A DNA stretch of 6,951 nucleotides from positions 1 through 6,951 of the forward strand of contig NYTZ01000163.1 in assembly GCA_002683735.1 (NCBI GenBank). The letters are read 5' to 3'. This document shows, piece after piece, positions 1-5,777 of this stretch (positions are counted from its first letter, which is position 1; every line of letters starts with the position of its first letter). Below the pieces are notes generated by a model. That model saw only the letters and a list, made by a program, of their open reading frames with translations, was not told the DNA's origin and searched no databases. This stretch comes from Flavobacteriales bacterium (lineage in GTDB: Bacteria; Bacteroidota; Bacteroidia; Flavobacteriales; UA16). Position numbers and translations under genes: made by a program.

Positions 1-350
1 ATCATCAACATGATGGCCGCAGCCTGGGGTGTCTTTGCGGGATACGCTTCAATGGGCCGCGCGTGGATCGCGTAGTCGGGCATGAACCGGTACATGTAGA
101 TGCGCCCGTAGGTGCGGAGCTCCTCGGCAAACTCCGGGGCGAGCGTGGCGTGGTGCTCGGCCGGGAAGTAGCGCAGCGCGTTGGCCAGCGCCAGCTCCTT
201 TTGTTTCGGCGTAAGGATGTCCTTGCGAACCGGAGCGTGCGGGACGTCCGGGTTGCGGGACTTCGCTGCGGGAAGCACGCTGGGCAAGCCTTCGGCAATG
301 GCGGCTTGGAAGTCGGCGAGGGTCCGGGCGGGCGTAGCAGTGGTGTTCAT
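1..350 (-). CDS. hutU: Urocanate hydratase (urocanase), N-terminal part, cut by window edge
   Basis: Urocanase converts urocanate to imidazolonepropionate, the second step of histidine degradation, using a tightly bound NAD+ in the cytoplasm. Reading leftward from an ATG at 350-348 gives 116 open codons with no stop before the window edge. The rest of the protein (family length roughly 550-680 residues) lies outside. Recognition rests on the N-terminal block: PKQKELALANALRYFPAEHH at about residues 48-67, then APEFAEELRTYGRIYMYRF at 71-89, and ARPIEAYPAKTPQAAAIMLM at 97-116. These match my memory of the longer urocanases of Bacteroidota. The NAD-binding and catalytic parts are not visible. The ATG lies one base after the stop of the upstream small gene (TGA-C-ATG), so translation is probably coupled. 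No Shine-Dalgarno sequence is seen. No other hut gene is in the window. Confidence 0.93.
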   Translation of the reverse strand, partial: MNTTATPARTLADFQAAIAEGLPSVLPAAKSRNPDVPHAPVRKDILTPKQKELALANALRYFPAEHHATLAPEFAEELRTYGRIYMYRFMPDYAIHARPIEAYPAKTPQAAAIMLM

Positions 351-351
351 G

Positions 352-618
352 TCACAGGCCTTTGGGGTTGCGGACGCGCCCGGTGCCCTTATCGTAACCG
401 TAGGGGCAGTGTTTGCATCCGCTTGTGCAGCAATAGCCGCGTTTGCGGTGGTATTGTTCGGTGAAGACGAGGAATCCCCCCGGAGATGTGTAAGTGTCGC
501 CGGGTTCAATGGGGATTTTCTGCGCGCGGTTCACGGCGGAAAGGTACGCCTGAAGCGAACCCGGTGCAGGAGTCAGGTCCGCCGCTGGCGCCGCCGAACG
601 CGCTGGGGGATGCGGCAC
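352..618 (-). CDS. Small cysteine-motif protein, DUF5522-like
   Basis: The protein has 88 residues if it starts at the GTG at 618-616. An in-frame stop lies three codons upstream (627-625), so it cannot be longer. The C-terminal half holds the recognisable block FLVFTEQYHRKRGYCC (residues 49-64) followed by TSGCKHCPYGYDK. The spacing is CC-x3-C-x2-C, which looks like a metal or Fe-S site and matches my memory of the DUF5522 family, whose function is unknown. The first 30 or so residues are rich in Ala and Pro and unlike the family core. A second GTG at 534-532 would give a 60-residue protein, closer to the usual family length, starting 39 bp after the murF-alr stop instead of overlapping it by 46 bp. 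The start is therefore uncertain, but the conserved core is not. There is no signal peptide or membrane segment. Its stop is one base from the hutU start. I do not assign a function. Confidence 0.8.
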   Translation of the reverse strand: MPHPPARSAAPAADLTPAPGSLQAYLSAVNRAQKIPIEPGDTYTSPGGFLVFTEQYHRKRGYCCTSGCKHCPYGYDKGTGRVRNPKGL

Positions 619-3107
619 AGCAATTCATACGGGATGGTGTCGGTGGCCGCGGCAAGCTGCTCAAGGGGGGCGTGGTCTCCGAAAATCTCGACCCGCGTGC
701 CGCGCTGAATTGAAAGGCCGGTGACATCCAGCATGCAGCTGTCCATGCACACGGGCCCGACGATGGGCCGGCACTCCCCTTCGACGAACAACGTGGCCCG
801 GCCCATGCCCGCCGAGCGGGGAAGACCATCTGCATACCCCACCGGCAAGGTGGCGATCAGGCGGTCGTGGTCGGCTATGTCGCAAGCGCCGTAGCCCACG
901 GCTTCCCCGGCGGGCACGGTGTGGACATGGCTGACGGAGGTGTGGAAGCTGCCGATGGGCTGCAGGTCATCCACGGAGTTGGAGGCGTCCAAACCATAGA
1001 GGCCAAGGCCAATTCGGATGAGGTCGTAGTGGGCTTCCGGGAAGCGGTGTGCCCCGGCCGTGTTGACAAGGTGCCGCAGGAACGGGGTGTTTGGCGCGCC
1101 ACCCTTGGCTTCGGACAAAGTGGACTCGATGGCACGGCAAGCCTCGTCAAAGCGCAGAATTTGCCGGCGGGTATGGTCATCCGCCTCGGGTTCGTCTGCG
1201 GCACTCAGGTGGCTGTAGACGCTGATCACCGGGAGCCCAAGGTCGGCACAGCGCCGGCCAGCGGCGGTCCATTCTTGGGACTCAAATCCGAGGCGGTGCA
1301 TGCCGGTCTCCACCTTGAGGTGCACGCCGGCACGGTCCGCCTTTTGGCCGATGGGCCCGCTTCTGCGAAGGGCGTCCGCCCAATGGTCGAGGTCGGTTAG
1401 GCGGTGGATTTCAGGTTCGAGGCGCCATTGGATGAGGTCGCCGAACCGCTGGTGGTCCGCATTGAGCACCAGGATGGGGCAACGGACCCCCCGCTTGCGC
1501 AGTGCAATGCCTTCTTCGGCAAACGCCACGGCCAACCGGTCAATGCCCAGTTGGTCCAATTCGACGGCTACGGCGTCTCCAGCCCCATAGGCCAGGGCCT
1601 TCACCATCCCCATGATGGGCTTGTTGAAGCGGTCCCGGAACCGCTGGACGTTGTGGGCGAGGCGGCCGAGGTTGAGGTCGAGGACGGTGGCGTGGGGGTT
1701 GACTTCTAAGGCATTGGAAACGCGTTCGAATTCAAAGGTCCGCGCGCCTTTGACCAGCACGTTCCAGCCTTCGAGGTCGGCCAGGTCGGCGCTGTTCAGG
1801 AGGGCATCGGTGTCGGCGTGGTGGGCGTGGGTGCGGTCCACGCCGGGGATGCCTGTGGCGAGGCCCGGTCCAACGGAGATCCAACGGTCTACCCGGCGTT
1901 GGCCGATGGCCCTGTGAAGGCGCTCCAATTGGGCGGGGTCCTGGGAATCAAAGGGAACGAGGTCCGAGAGGATGACCGCCCGCTTGCGTCCATCGGGCAG
2001 GCGTTCTAGGGCATCTAGGGCCGTGGACAGGCCGTCGAGGTCGTGGTTCCAGGTGTCGTTGATGATGGTGCCTCCCCCCTGTCCTTCGAGGTGCTCCAGC
2101 CGCATGCCGAGGTGCCGCAGGCGCTGAAGGCCTTCCCCAACGGCTTCCGGTGTCAGGCCCAATTCGAGGGCGAGCAATGCCGTCGTGAGGGCGTTGCTGA
2201 TGGAGGTTCGGTCCGTGAAGGGCACGTCCCAATCGACGGGCGAGTCCTTCCATTGTCCTGACAGCCTGCATTGGCTCCCTTCCGTGTTAGACTGGACGCG
2301 CAGATCCGGTGCGATTGGGGAGGCCGCGTCCATGGGGTCATCGAGTGACCAGAAAGCGCAGCGGTCCAGCCAGTCCCGCTCCTGAATGGCGGCGATGAGG
2401 GCCGGGTCGTGGGTGCCCACCACGATGCGGCCTGCCCCTTCGAAGAGCCGCAGTTTTTCCCGCGCTTTGGTGGCGCGGTCCGGAAAATGCGCATCGTGGG
2501 CGTCTCCAAAATGGACCATCACGCCGATGTCGGGCCGGATGATGCGGGCGAGGGCGGCCATTTCGCCAGGTTGGGAGATGCCAGCCTCCACGAGGTGGAT
2601 GTCAGCCGTATTGTCGAGGGCCCACAAGGAGAGCGGCACGCCGATTTGGCTGTTCCAGCTTCCAGGACTGCGTGAGGTCAGGCGGTGTGGACTGATCAAA
2701 GCGTGGGCCCACTCCTTGACAATGGTCTTGCCGTTGCTGCCGGTGATGCCGACGACTTGACCAGCACGGGCAAAGCGCGCAAGCGCGCCGAGGGATTGGA
2801 GGGCCAGAAGGGGGTGTGGCACACGCAGGACCACTGCGCCCGGCAAGGCGCCTGCCCAATCGAGGGCTGCCACGAATCCCCGAACGCCCATGGCCCGTGC
2901 TTCGGCGAGGTGTCGGTGCCCGTCGTGTCGGTCGCCTCGGAGGGCGACGAACAAGGTGTGTTCGAGTCCTTGACCGGCGTCATGCAGGCGGCGTGAGTCG
3001 GTGGACAGGTGGGTGAACCTCACGTCCTCCGGGCCTTCTTTGGGCCACATCAGCCGGCCGCCGAGTTGGTCGGCGAGGGCTTGGAGGGCGAATCGGTCGA
3101 GGATCAT
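573..3107 (-). CDS. murF-alr: Bifunctional MurF ligase / alanine racemase fusion
   Basis: This 844-residue cytoplasmic protein joins two peptidoglycan enzymes. The N-terminal half (about 1-465) is MurF, the ATP-dependent ligase that adds D-Ala-D-Ala to UDP-MurNAc-tripeptide. It shows the P-loop GITGSNGKT (120-128), a SWNSQIGVPLSLW block (150-162), EAGISQPGEM (174-183), IINDTWNHDLDGL (348-360) and the ending NVLVKGARTFEFERV (449-463). The C-terminal half (about 473-844) is a PLP-dependent alanine racemase. It shows the expected Schiff-base lysine K503 in MVKALAYGAG, ETGMHRLGF (600-608), RIGLGLYG (698-705), the likely catalytic tyrosine Y739 in AVGYG, LPVGYADGLPR (754-764) and VGPVCMDSCMLDVT (783-796). 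Both active sites look intact, so it should make D-Ala and help use it. Such fusions are established in Bacteroidota. Its ATG overlaps the tdk stop (ATGA), implying translational coupling. The last residues (RVRRRQRRT) are more basic than the usual end I recall. Confidence 0.96.
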   Translation of the reverse strand: MILDRFALQALADQLGGRLMWPKEGPEDVRFTHLSTDSRRLHDAGQGLEHTLFVALRGDRHDGHRHLAEARAMGVRGFVAALDWAGALPGAVVLRVPHPLLALQSLGALARFARAGQVVGITGSNGKTIVKEWAHALISPHRLTSRSPGSWNSQIGVPLSLWALDNTADIHLVEAGISQPGEMAALARIIRPDIGVMVHFGDAHDAHFPDRATKAREKLRLFEGAGRIVVGTHDPALIAAIQERDWLDRCAFWSLDDPMDAASPIAPDLRVQSNTEGSQCRLSGQWKDSPVDWDVPFTDRTSISNALTTALLALELGLTPEAVGEGLQRLRHLGMRLEHLEGQGGGTIINDTWNHDLDGLSTALDALERLPDGRKRAVILSDLVPFDSQDPAQLERLHRAIGQRRVDRWISVGPGLATGIPGVDRTHAHHADTDALLNSADLADLEGWNVLVKGARTFEFERVSNALEVNPHATVLDLNLGRLAHNVQRFRDRFNKPIMGMVKALAYGAGDAVAVELDQLGIDRLAVAFAEEGIALRKRGVRCPILVLNADHQRFGDLIQWRLEPEIHRLTDLDHWADALRRSGPIGQKADRAGVHLKVETGMHRLGFESQEWTAAGRRCADLGLPVISVYSHLSAADEPEADDHTRRQILRFDEACRAIESTLSEAKGGAPNTPFLRHLVNTAGAHRFPEAHYDLIRIGLGLYGLDASNSVDDLQPIGSFHTSVSHVHTVPAGEAVGYGACDIADHDRLIATLPVGYADGLPRSAGMGRATLFVEGECRPIVGPVCMDSCMLDVTGLSIQRGTRVEIFGDHAPLEQLAAATDTIPYELLCRIPQRVRRRQRRT

Positions 3108-3724
3108 GCAGTGGGCGCGACGTCCCGGTGGTGATCGCGGACGACAGCCTTGTTATAGGGTTCGCGTGCAAGGGCTTCATACGATTCAGCCCCACCAATC
3201 TGCACATCGTCTTCTCCGCCTTCGATGCGGTGGGAGAAATGGGCGGGGCCTCCCGTCTGAGAACAGATGGCGTGGAGCTTGGTGACGTATTCGGAGTGGG
3301 CCAGGAGCAGGGGCATGGGACCAAAGGGGCGGCCCAGATAGTCGAGGTCAAGTCCGGCAACGATCACGCGGATTCCGGCGTCGGCCAGCCGGTTGCAGAC
3401 GTCCACGATGGCCGGGTCGAAGAACTGGACTTCGTCGATTCCGATGACATTCGGGGGAACGGGGGCGGAAAGAGCGGCGGCTTCGAGGGCAGCTGCGTTG
3501 CGCATGGCGAGGGCCTCTTGTCGGCGGGCGTCATGGCTGACGACATCCGTGGTGTTGTGCCGGTCATCCTGGATCGGCTTGAAGAGCATCACTTGCTGCT
3601 TGGCCAGTACGGCGCGCCGGATGCGGCGGAGGAGCTCTTCGGTTTTGCCCGAGAACATGGGGCCTGCAATGGTCTCCAATGTGCCGCCGGTCGGATGGGG
3701 GGGGTGCCGTTCGTATGCCGTCAT
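3104..3724 (-). CDS. tdk: Thymidine kinase, type II, lacking most zinc-site cysteines
   Basis: Phosphorylates thymidine to dTMP with ATP in pyrimidine salvage. The 206-residue length suits bacterial type II enzymes. The P-loop GPMFSGKT is at 21-28, VVSHDAR at 61-67, and the Walker B-like segment IDEVQFFD at 96-103, with E98 the likely general base. [19 protein letters not shown] follows at 124-142, and the thymidine-binding lasso contains HRIEGG...[12 protein letters not shown] at 165-185. In most of the family the lasso is anchored by a zinc site of four cysteines or Cys/His (C-x2-C and C-x2-C/H). Here only C154 remains: the partners are T157, A186 and P189. All catalytic motifs are intact, so it is probably active; I recall a similar loss in flavobacterial homologues. 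It is the first gene of the leftward cluster, and its TGA overlaps the murF-alr ATG by four bases. A putative promoter lies just upstream. Confidence 0.95.
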   Translation of the reverse strand: MTAYERHPPHPTGGTLETIAGPMFSGKTEELLRRIRRAVLAKQQVMLFKPIQDDRHNTTDVVSHDARRQEALAMRNAAALEAAALSAPVPPNVIGIDEVQFFDPAIVDVCNRLADAGIRVIVAGLDLDYLGRPFGPMPLLLAHSEYVTKLHAICSQTGGPAHFSHRIEGGEDDVQIGGAESYEALAREPYNKAVVRDHHRDVAPTA

Positions 3725-3731
3725 GAATCCC

Positions 3732-3763
3732 CAATTTTACGATGTGGCAAGGGCGCAGCGAAA
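3732..3763 (-). promoter_or_regulatory. Possible Bacteroidota-type promoter for tdk
   Basis: On the minus strand TAAAATTG (3739-3732) fits the TAnnTTTG -7 consensus with one mismatch. TTT at 3763-3761 sits 21 bp upstream as a poor -33 match. Transcription would begin only a few bases before the tdk ATG, giving an almost leaderless message. The support is weak and comes only from motif resemblance and position. Confidence 0.3.
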
Positions 3764-3780
3764 GCCTTTGGTAGAAGGCT
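3763..3780. repeat. Short inverted repeat in the divergent control region
   Basis: AGCCTT (3763-3768) and AAGGCT (3775-3780) form a perfect 6-bp inverted repeat around a 6-nt spacer. It abuts the possible -33 element of the tdk promoter, so it could be an operator. A 6-bp repeat can also arise by chance in a region this size, and no second copy was seen. Confidence 0.25.
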
Positions 3781-3850
3781 GGTCCGCATGGCTTGACCTC
3801 GGTTCGAACACCGTCCACGAAGTTCCATGGGAAACGTTGAGCCACAGGGG

Positions 3851-3882
3851 TTTGGGGGGCATCAGAATTGCCACTATATTCG
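3851..3882 (+). promoter_or_regulatory. Promoter of the rplM-rpsI-rpsB-tsf operon
   Basis: TTTG (3851-3854), a 20-bp spacer and TATATTCG (3875-3882) match the Bacteroidota primary sigma factor pattern TTG-N(17-23)-TAnnTTTG, with one mismatch in the -7 element. The site lies in the only non-coding gap upstream of the operon. It predicts a transcription start near 3886-3889 and a leader of about 32-35 nt before the rplM GTG. It is the strongest promoter candidate in the window. Confidence 0.6.
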
Positions 3883-3884
3883 CA

Positions 3885-3906
3885 CCCCGAATTTTCCGGG
3901 GTTTTT
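3885..3906 (+). promoter_or_regulatory. Hairpin plus T-tract in the rplM leader
   Basis: CCCCG (3885-3889) pairs with CGGGG (3897-3901) around a 7-nt AT-rich loop, followed directly by five T residues (3902-3906). In shape it is a small intrinsic terminator or attenuator lying between the predicted promoter and the rplM start. Because the predicted transcription start falls at or inside the left arm, it may instead be a stabilising hairpin at the very 5' end of the mRNA. No upstream rightward gene exists for it to terminate. Confidence 0.45.
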
Positions 3907-3920
3907 CAACTCTAAGCGCA

Positions 3921-4370
3921 GTGGATACGTTGAGCTACAAGACTGTCTCCGTCAATAAGGAGAACGCCGACAAGAAGTGGTTGCTGGTGGATGCCGAAGG
4001 GCAGCGCCTGGGCCGCCTCTGTTCTGAAATCGCGCGCTTGCTGCGCGGCAAGCACAAGGTGAACTTCACTCCCCACGCTGATTGCGGCGACCATGTGATT
4101 GTCATCAACGCCGAAAAGGTGGAGCTGACGGGCAACAAGTGGGAGGACAAGGAATACATCCGCTTCTCCGGATATCCAGGCGGACAATACCGCCGCACTG
4201 CCAAGGAAGTGCGCGACCGCATGCCGGAGCGCCTCGTGGAGAACGCCGTTCGCGGCATGCTTCCCAAGAACCGCCTTGGACGGGCCATCTTCAAGAACAT
4301 GCACGTTTACGTTGGAGCCGAGCACAAGCACGAGGCCCAGCAACCGACCGCTCACGCCATCCCCTCCTGA
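3921..4370 (+). CDS. rplM: Ribosomal protein uL13
   Basis: L13 is an early-assembling protein of the large ribosomal subunit that binds 23S rRNA. The 149-residue protein begins at a GTG. I chose this start because the resulting MDTLSYKT N-terminus is the one seen in Bacteroidota homologues, and the frame upstream carries no L13-like sequence. Conserved blocks are [11 protein letters not shown] (23-33), LLRGKHK (40-46), the acidic-cysteine turn [20 protein letters not shown] (52-71), YPGGQ (85-89) and the family signature [20 protein letters not shown] (110-129), ending with [13 protein letters not shown]. The length is normal (about 150). It is the first gene of the operon, behind the promoter at 3851-3882, and rpsI follows after 5 bp. 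No Shine-Dalgarno sequence precedes the GTG. In other bacteria L13 can repress its own operon through the mRNA leader; whether that happens here is unknown. Confidence 0.97.
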   Translation: MDTLSYKTVSVNKENADKKWLLVDAEGQRLGRLCSEIARLLRGKHKVNFTPHADCGDHVIVINAEKVELTGNKWEDKEYIRFSGYPGGQYRRTAKEVRDRMPERLVENAVRGMLPKNRLGRAIFKNMHVYVGAEHKHEAQQPTAHAIPS

Positions 4371-4375
4371 TTCAG

Positions 4376-4762
4376 ATGCAGACCATCAACACTTCCGGTC
4401 GCCGTAAGAACGCCATCGCCCGGGTTTACATGACCCAGGGCACCGGCAAGGTGACCATCAATAAGCGGGACATCACCGAATACTTCCCGCTCCCGACCTT
4501 GCAATACAAGGTCAAGCAGCCGTTCATGATCACCGAGACGCTCGACCAGTTCGACATCAAGGCGAACCTCGACGGAGGTGGCATCACCGGTCAAGCCGAG
4601 GCCTTGCGCCTCGCCATCTCTAAAGCGCTCATCGAAGTGAATGAGGAGCTCAAGCCGTCCCTCAAGGCCGAGGGCCTCACCACCCGCGACCCGCGGATGG
4701 TCGAGCGCAAGAAGTTCGGCCAGAAGAAGGCACGGAAGAAGTTCCAGTTCTCCAAGCGCTGA
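4376..4762 (+). CDS. rpsI: Ribosomal protein uS9
   Basis: S9 belongs to the head of the small ribosomal subunit, and its C-terminal tail reaches the P-site tRNA. The 128-residue protein starts at an ATG 5 bp after the rplM stop, giving the typical N-terminus GRRKNAIARVY (8-18). TLQYKVKQPF (41-50) and the S9 signature GGGITGQAEALRLAISKAL (67-85) follow. The protein ends with LTTRDPRMVERKKFGQKKAR (101-120) and KKFQFSKR, keeping the invariant basic C-terminus with terminal Lys-Arg. Length and motifs are normal. The rplM-rpsI pair is conserved across bacteria. The spacer before it contains no Shine-Dalgarno sequence, so initiation probably relies on coupling with rplM termination or on SD-independent start selection, as is common in Bacteroidota. 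Confidence 0.98.
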   Translation: MQTINTSGRRKNAIARVYMTQGTGKVTINKRDITEYFPLPTLQYKVKQPFMITETLDQFDIKANLDGGGITGQAEALRLAISKALIEVNEELKPSLKAEGLTTRDPRMVERKKFGQKKARKKFQFSKR

Positions 4763-4803
4763 TTTCCAGCAACCCTTTTTTCAGCATATACAGCTAGCAT
4801 CCA

Positions 4804-4840
4804 AACAGCGGGGACCTTCGAAAGAAGCTACCCCGTTGTT
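4804..4840 (+). promoter_or_regulatory. Stem-loop in the rpsB leader, candidate S2 autoregulatory element
   Basis: AACAGCGGGG (4804-4813) pairs with CCCCGTTGTT (4831-4840) to form a 10-bp stem with a single G-U pair. An internal loop (AC / CTA) leads to a second stem, CTTC (4816-4819) with GAAG (4824-4827), closed by a GAAA tetraloop. It lies in the 103-bp rpsI-rpsB gap, 25 bp before the rpsB ATG. It is not followed by a T-tract, so it is not an intrinsic terminator. S2 is known to repress rpsB-tsf through the rpsB leader in E. coli; a similar role here is inference. GCTA at 4827-4830 could also pair with TAGC at 4858-4861 next to the start region. Confidence 0.55.
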
Positions 4841-4865
4841 GCTTCACCACAGGAACGTAGCAATC

Positions 4866-5741
4866 ATGGCACGCACCAATTTCGACCAACTGCTTCAGGC
4901 AGGAACCCACTTCGGACACCTCAAGCGCAAGTGGAACCCCCACATGGCGCCCTACATCTTCACCGAGAAGAAGGGCATCCACATCATCGACCTCCACAAG
5001 ACGGTGGCTCTGGTCGACGACGCTGCAGCTGCAGCTAAGCAAATCGCCAAGAGTGGCAAGCGCATTCTCTTCGTGGCCACCAAGAAGCAGGCCAAGGACA
5101 TCGTGACTGAGGCGGCTCAGTCCGTCAACATGCCTTACGTGACCGAGCGTTGGTCCGGTGGCATGCTCACCAACTTCGCCACGATTCGCAAGGCCATCCG
5201 GAAGATGACCCAGATCGACAAGATGGAGGCCGATGGCACCTTGGGCACCATGTCCAAGCGTGAGCGTCTTCAGGTGAGCCGTCAGCGTGCCAAACTGGAG
5301 AAGAACCTCGGTTCCATCTCCGACATGAACCGCATTCCGGCTGCCGTCTTCATCGTAGACGTGATGAAGGAGCACATTGCGCTCGCCGAAGCCAAGAAGC
5401 TTGGTATTCCGGTCATCGCCATGGTGGACACCAACAGTGACCCTCGTCCTGTGGACTTCCCGATCCCGGCCAACGACGACGCCAGCAAGTCCATCAAGGC
5501 TGTGGTCGACGCCATCACGGAGGCCGTTAAGGAAGGTTTGGCTGAGCGCGGCTCCGAGAAGGACGCTCCGAAGGCGGAAGAGGCCCCCAAGAATGAGGAG
5601 GTCCCCGCTACTGAGGCCGCTCCTGCTTCCGAAGAGGCTCCTGCGGAGGATGCTCCTGCTGCTGAAGAGGCTCCTGCGGAGGCCGCTCCTGCTGCTGAAG
5701 AGACCCCGGCCGAAGAGAAGAAGGACGGAGAAGACGCTTGA
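4866..5741 (+). CDS. rpsB: Ribosomal protein uS2 with repetitive Ala/Pro/Glu tail
   Basis: S2 is a late-assembling protein on the solvent side of the small subunit. The 291-residue protein starts at the ATG at 4866, giving the usual start FDQLLQAGTHFGHLKRKWNP (6-25). The core shows GIHIIDLHKT (37-46), LFVATKKQAKDIV (68-80), ERWSGGMLTNF (94-104) and the C-terminal signature PVIAMVDTNSDPRPVDFPIP (182-201) followed by ANDDASKSI. The conserved core ends near residue 233. Residues 234-291 are a low-complexity acidic tail of Ala, Pro and Glu, partly made of an 11-residue tandem repeat, and probably disordered. Tails on S2 occur in other Bacteroidota, but this one is repetitive at DNA level. AGGA at 4851-4854 lies 11 nt before the ATG, a weak and rather distant Shine-Dalgarno candidate. 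The leader stem-loop at 4804-4840 and the following tsf gene fit the classic rpsB-tsf pair. Confidence 0.98.
   Translation: MARTNFDQLLQAGTHFGHLKRKWNPHMAPYIFTEKKGIHIIDLHKTVALVDDAAAAAKQIAKSGKRILFVATKKQAKDIVTEAAQSVNMPYVTERWSGGMLTNFATIRKAIRKMTQIDKMEADGTLGTMSKRERLQVSRQRAKLEKNLGSISDMNRIPAAVFIVDVMKEHIALAEAKKLGIPVIAMVDTNSDPRPVDFPIPANDDASKSIKAVVDAITEAVKEGLAERGSEKDAPKAEEAPKNEEVPATEAAPASEEAPAEDAPAAEEAPAEAAPAAEETPAEEKKDGEDA
5631..5696 (+). repeat. 33-bp tandem repeat inside the rpsB tail
   Basis: Two adjacent 33-bp units (5631-5663 and 5664-5696) differ at only two bases and encode EEAPAEDAPAA and EEAPAEAAPAA. A partial third unit follows (EETPAE, from 5697), and looser copies precede it. Near-identity at DNA level, not just protein level, suggests recent duplication by slippage. 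Copy number may vary between strains. Confidence 0.9.
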
Positions 5742-5777
5742 TTCCCACCTCATCCCGAACCCCTACATCCCAAGACC

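Noticed and set aside
5..708. Several open frames on both strands over hutU and the small gene
   Set aside because: They lack recognisable motifs and lie over regions explained by urocanase and the DUF5522-like protein.
3801..3808. GGTTCGAA, resembling a tRNA T-loop, in the tdk-rplM gap
   Set aside because: The flanking bases do not form a T-stem, and no acceptor, D or anticodon arms can be built around it.
3393..3920. Long open frame running into rplM from upstream
   Set aside because: It has no L13-like sequence before codon GTG 3921, overlaps tdk antisense, and is a by-product of high GC; the real start is the conserved MDTLSYKT.
4804..4840. The rpsB leader stem-loop as an intrinsic terminator between rpsI and rpsB
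   Set aside because: No T-tract follows the stem on either strand; the nearest T-run on the plus strand lies upstream of it.
5631..5696. Tandem repeats as a CRISPR-like or mobile repeat array
   Set aside because: The units are adjacent without spacers, in frame and inside the S2 coding tail.
4794..5753. A 319-codon minus-strand open frame opposite rpsB
   Set aside because: It mirrors rpsB, including a repetitive Ser/Leu/Arg stretch opposite the Ala/Pro/Glu tail, and matches no family I recognise.
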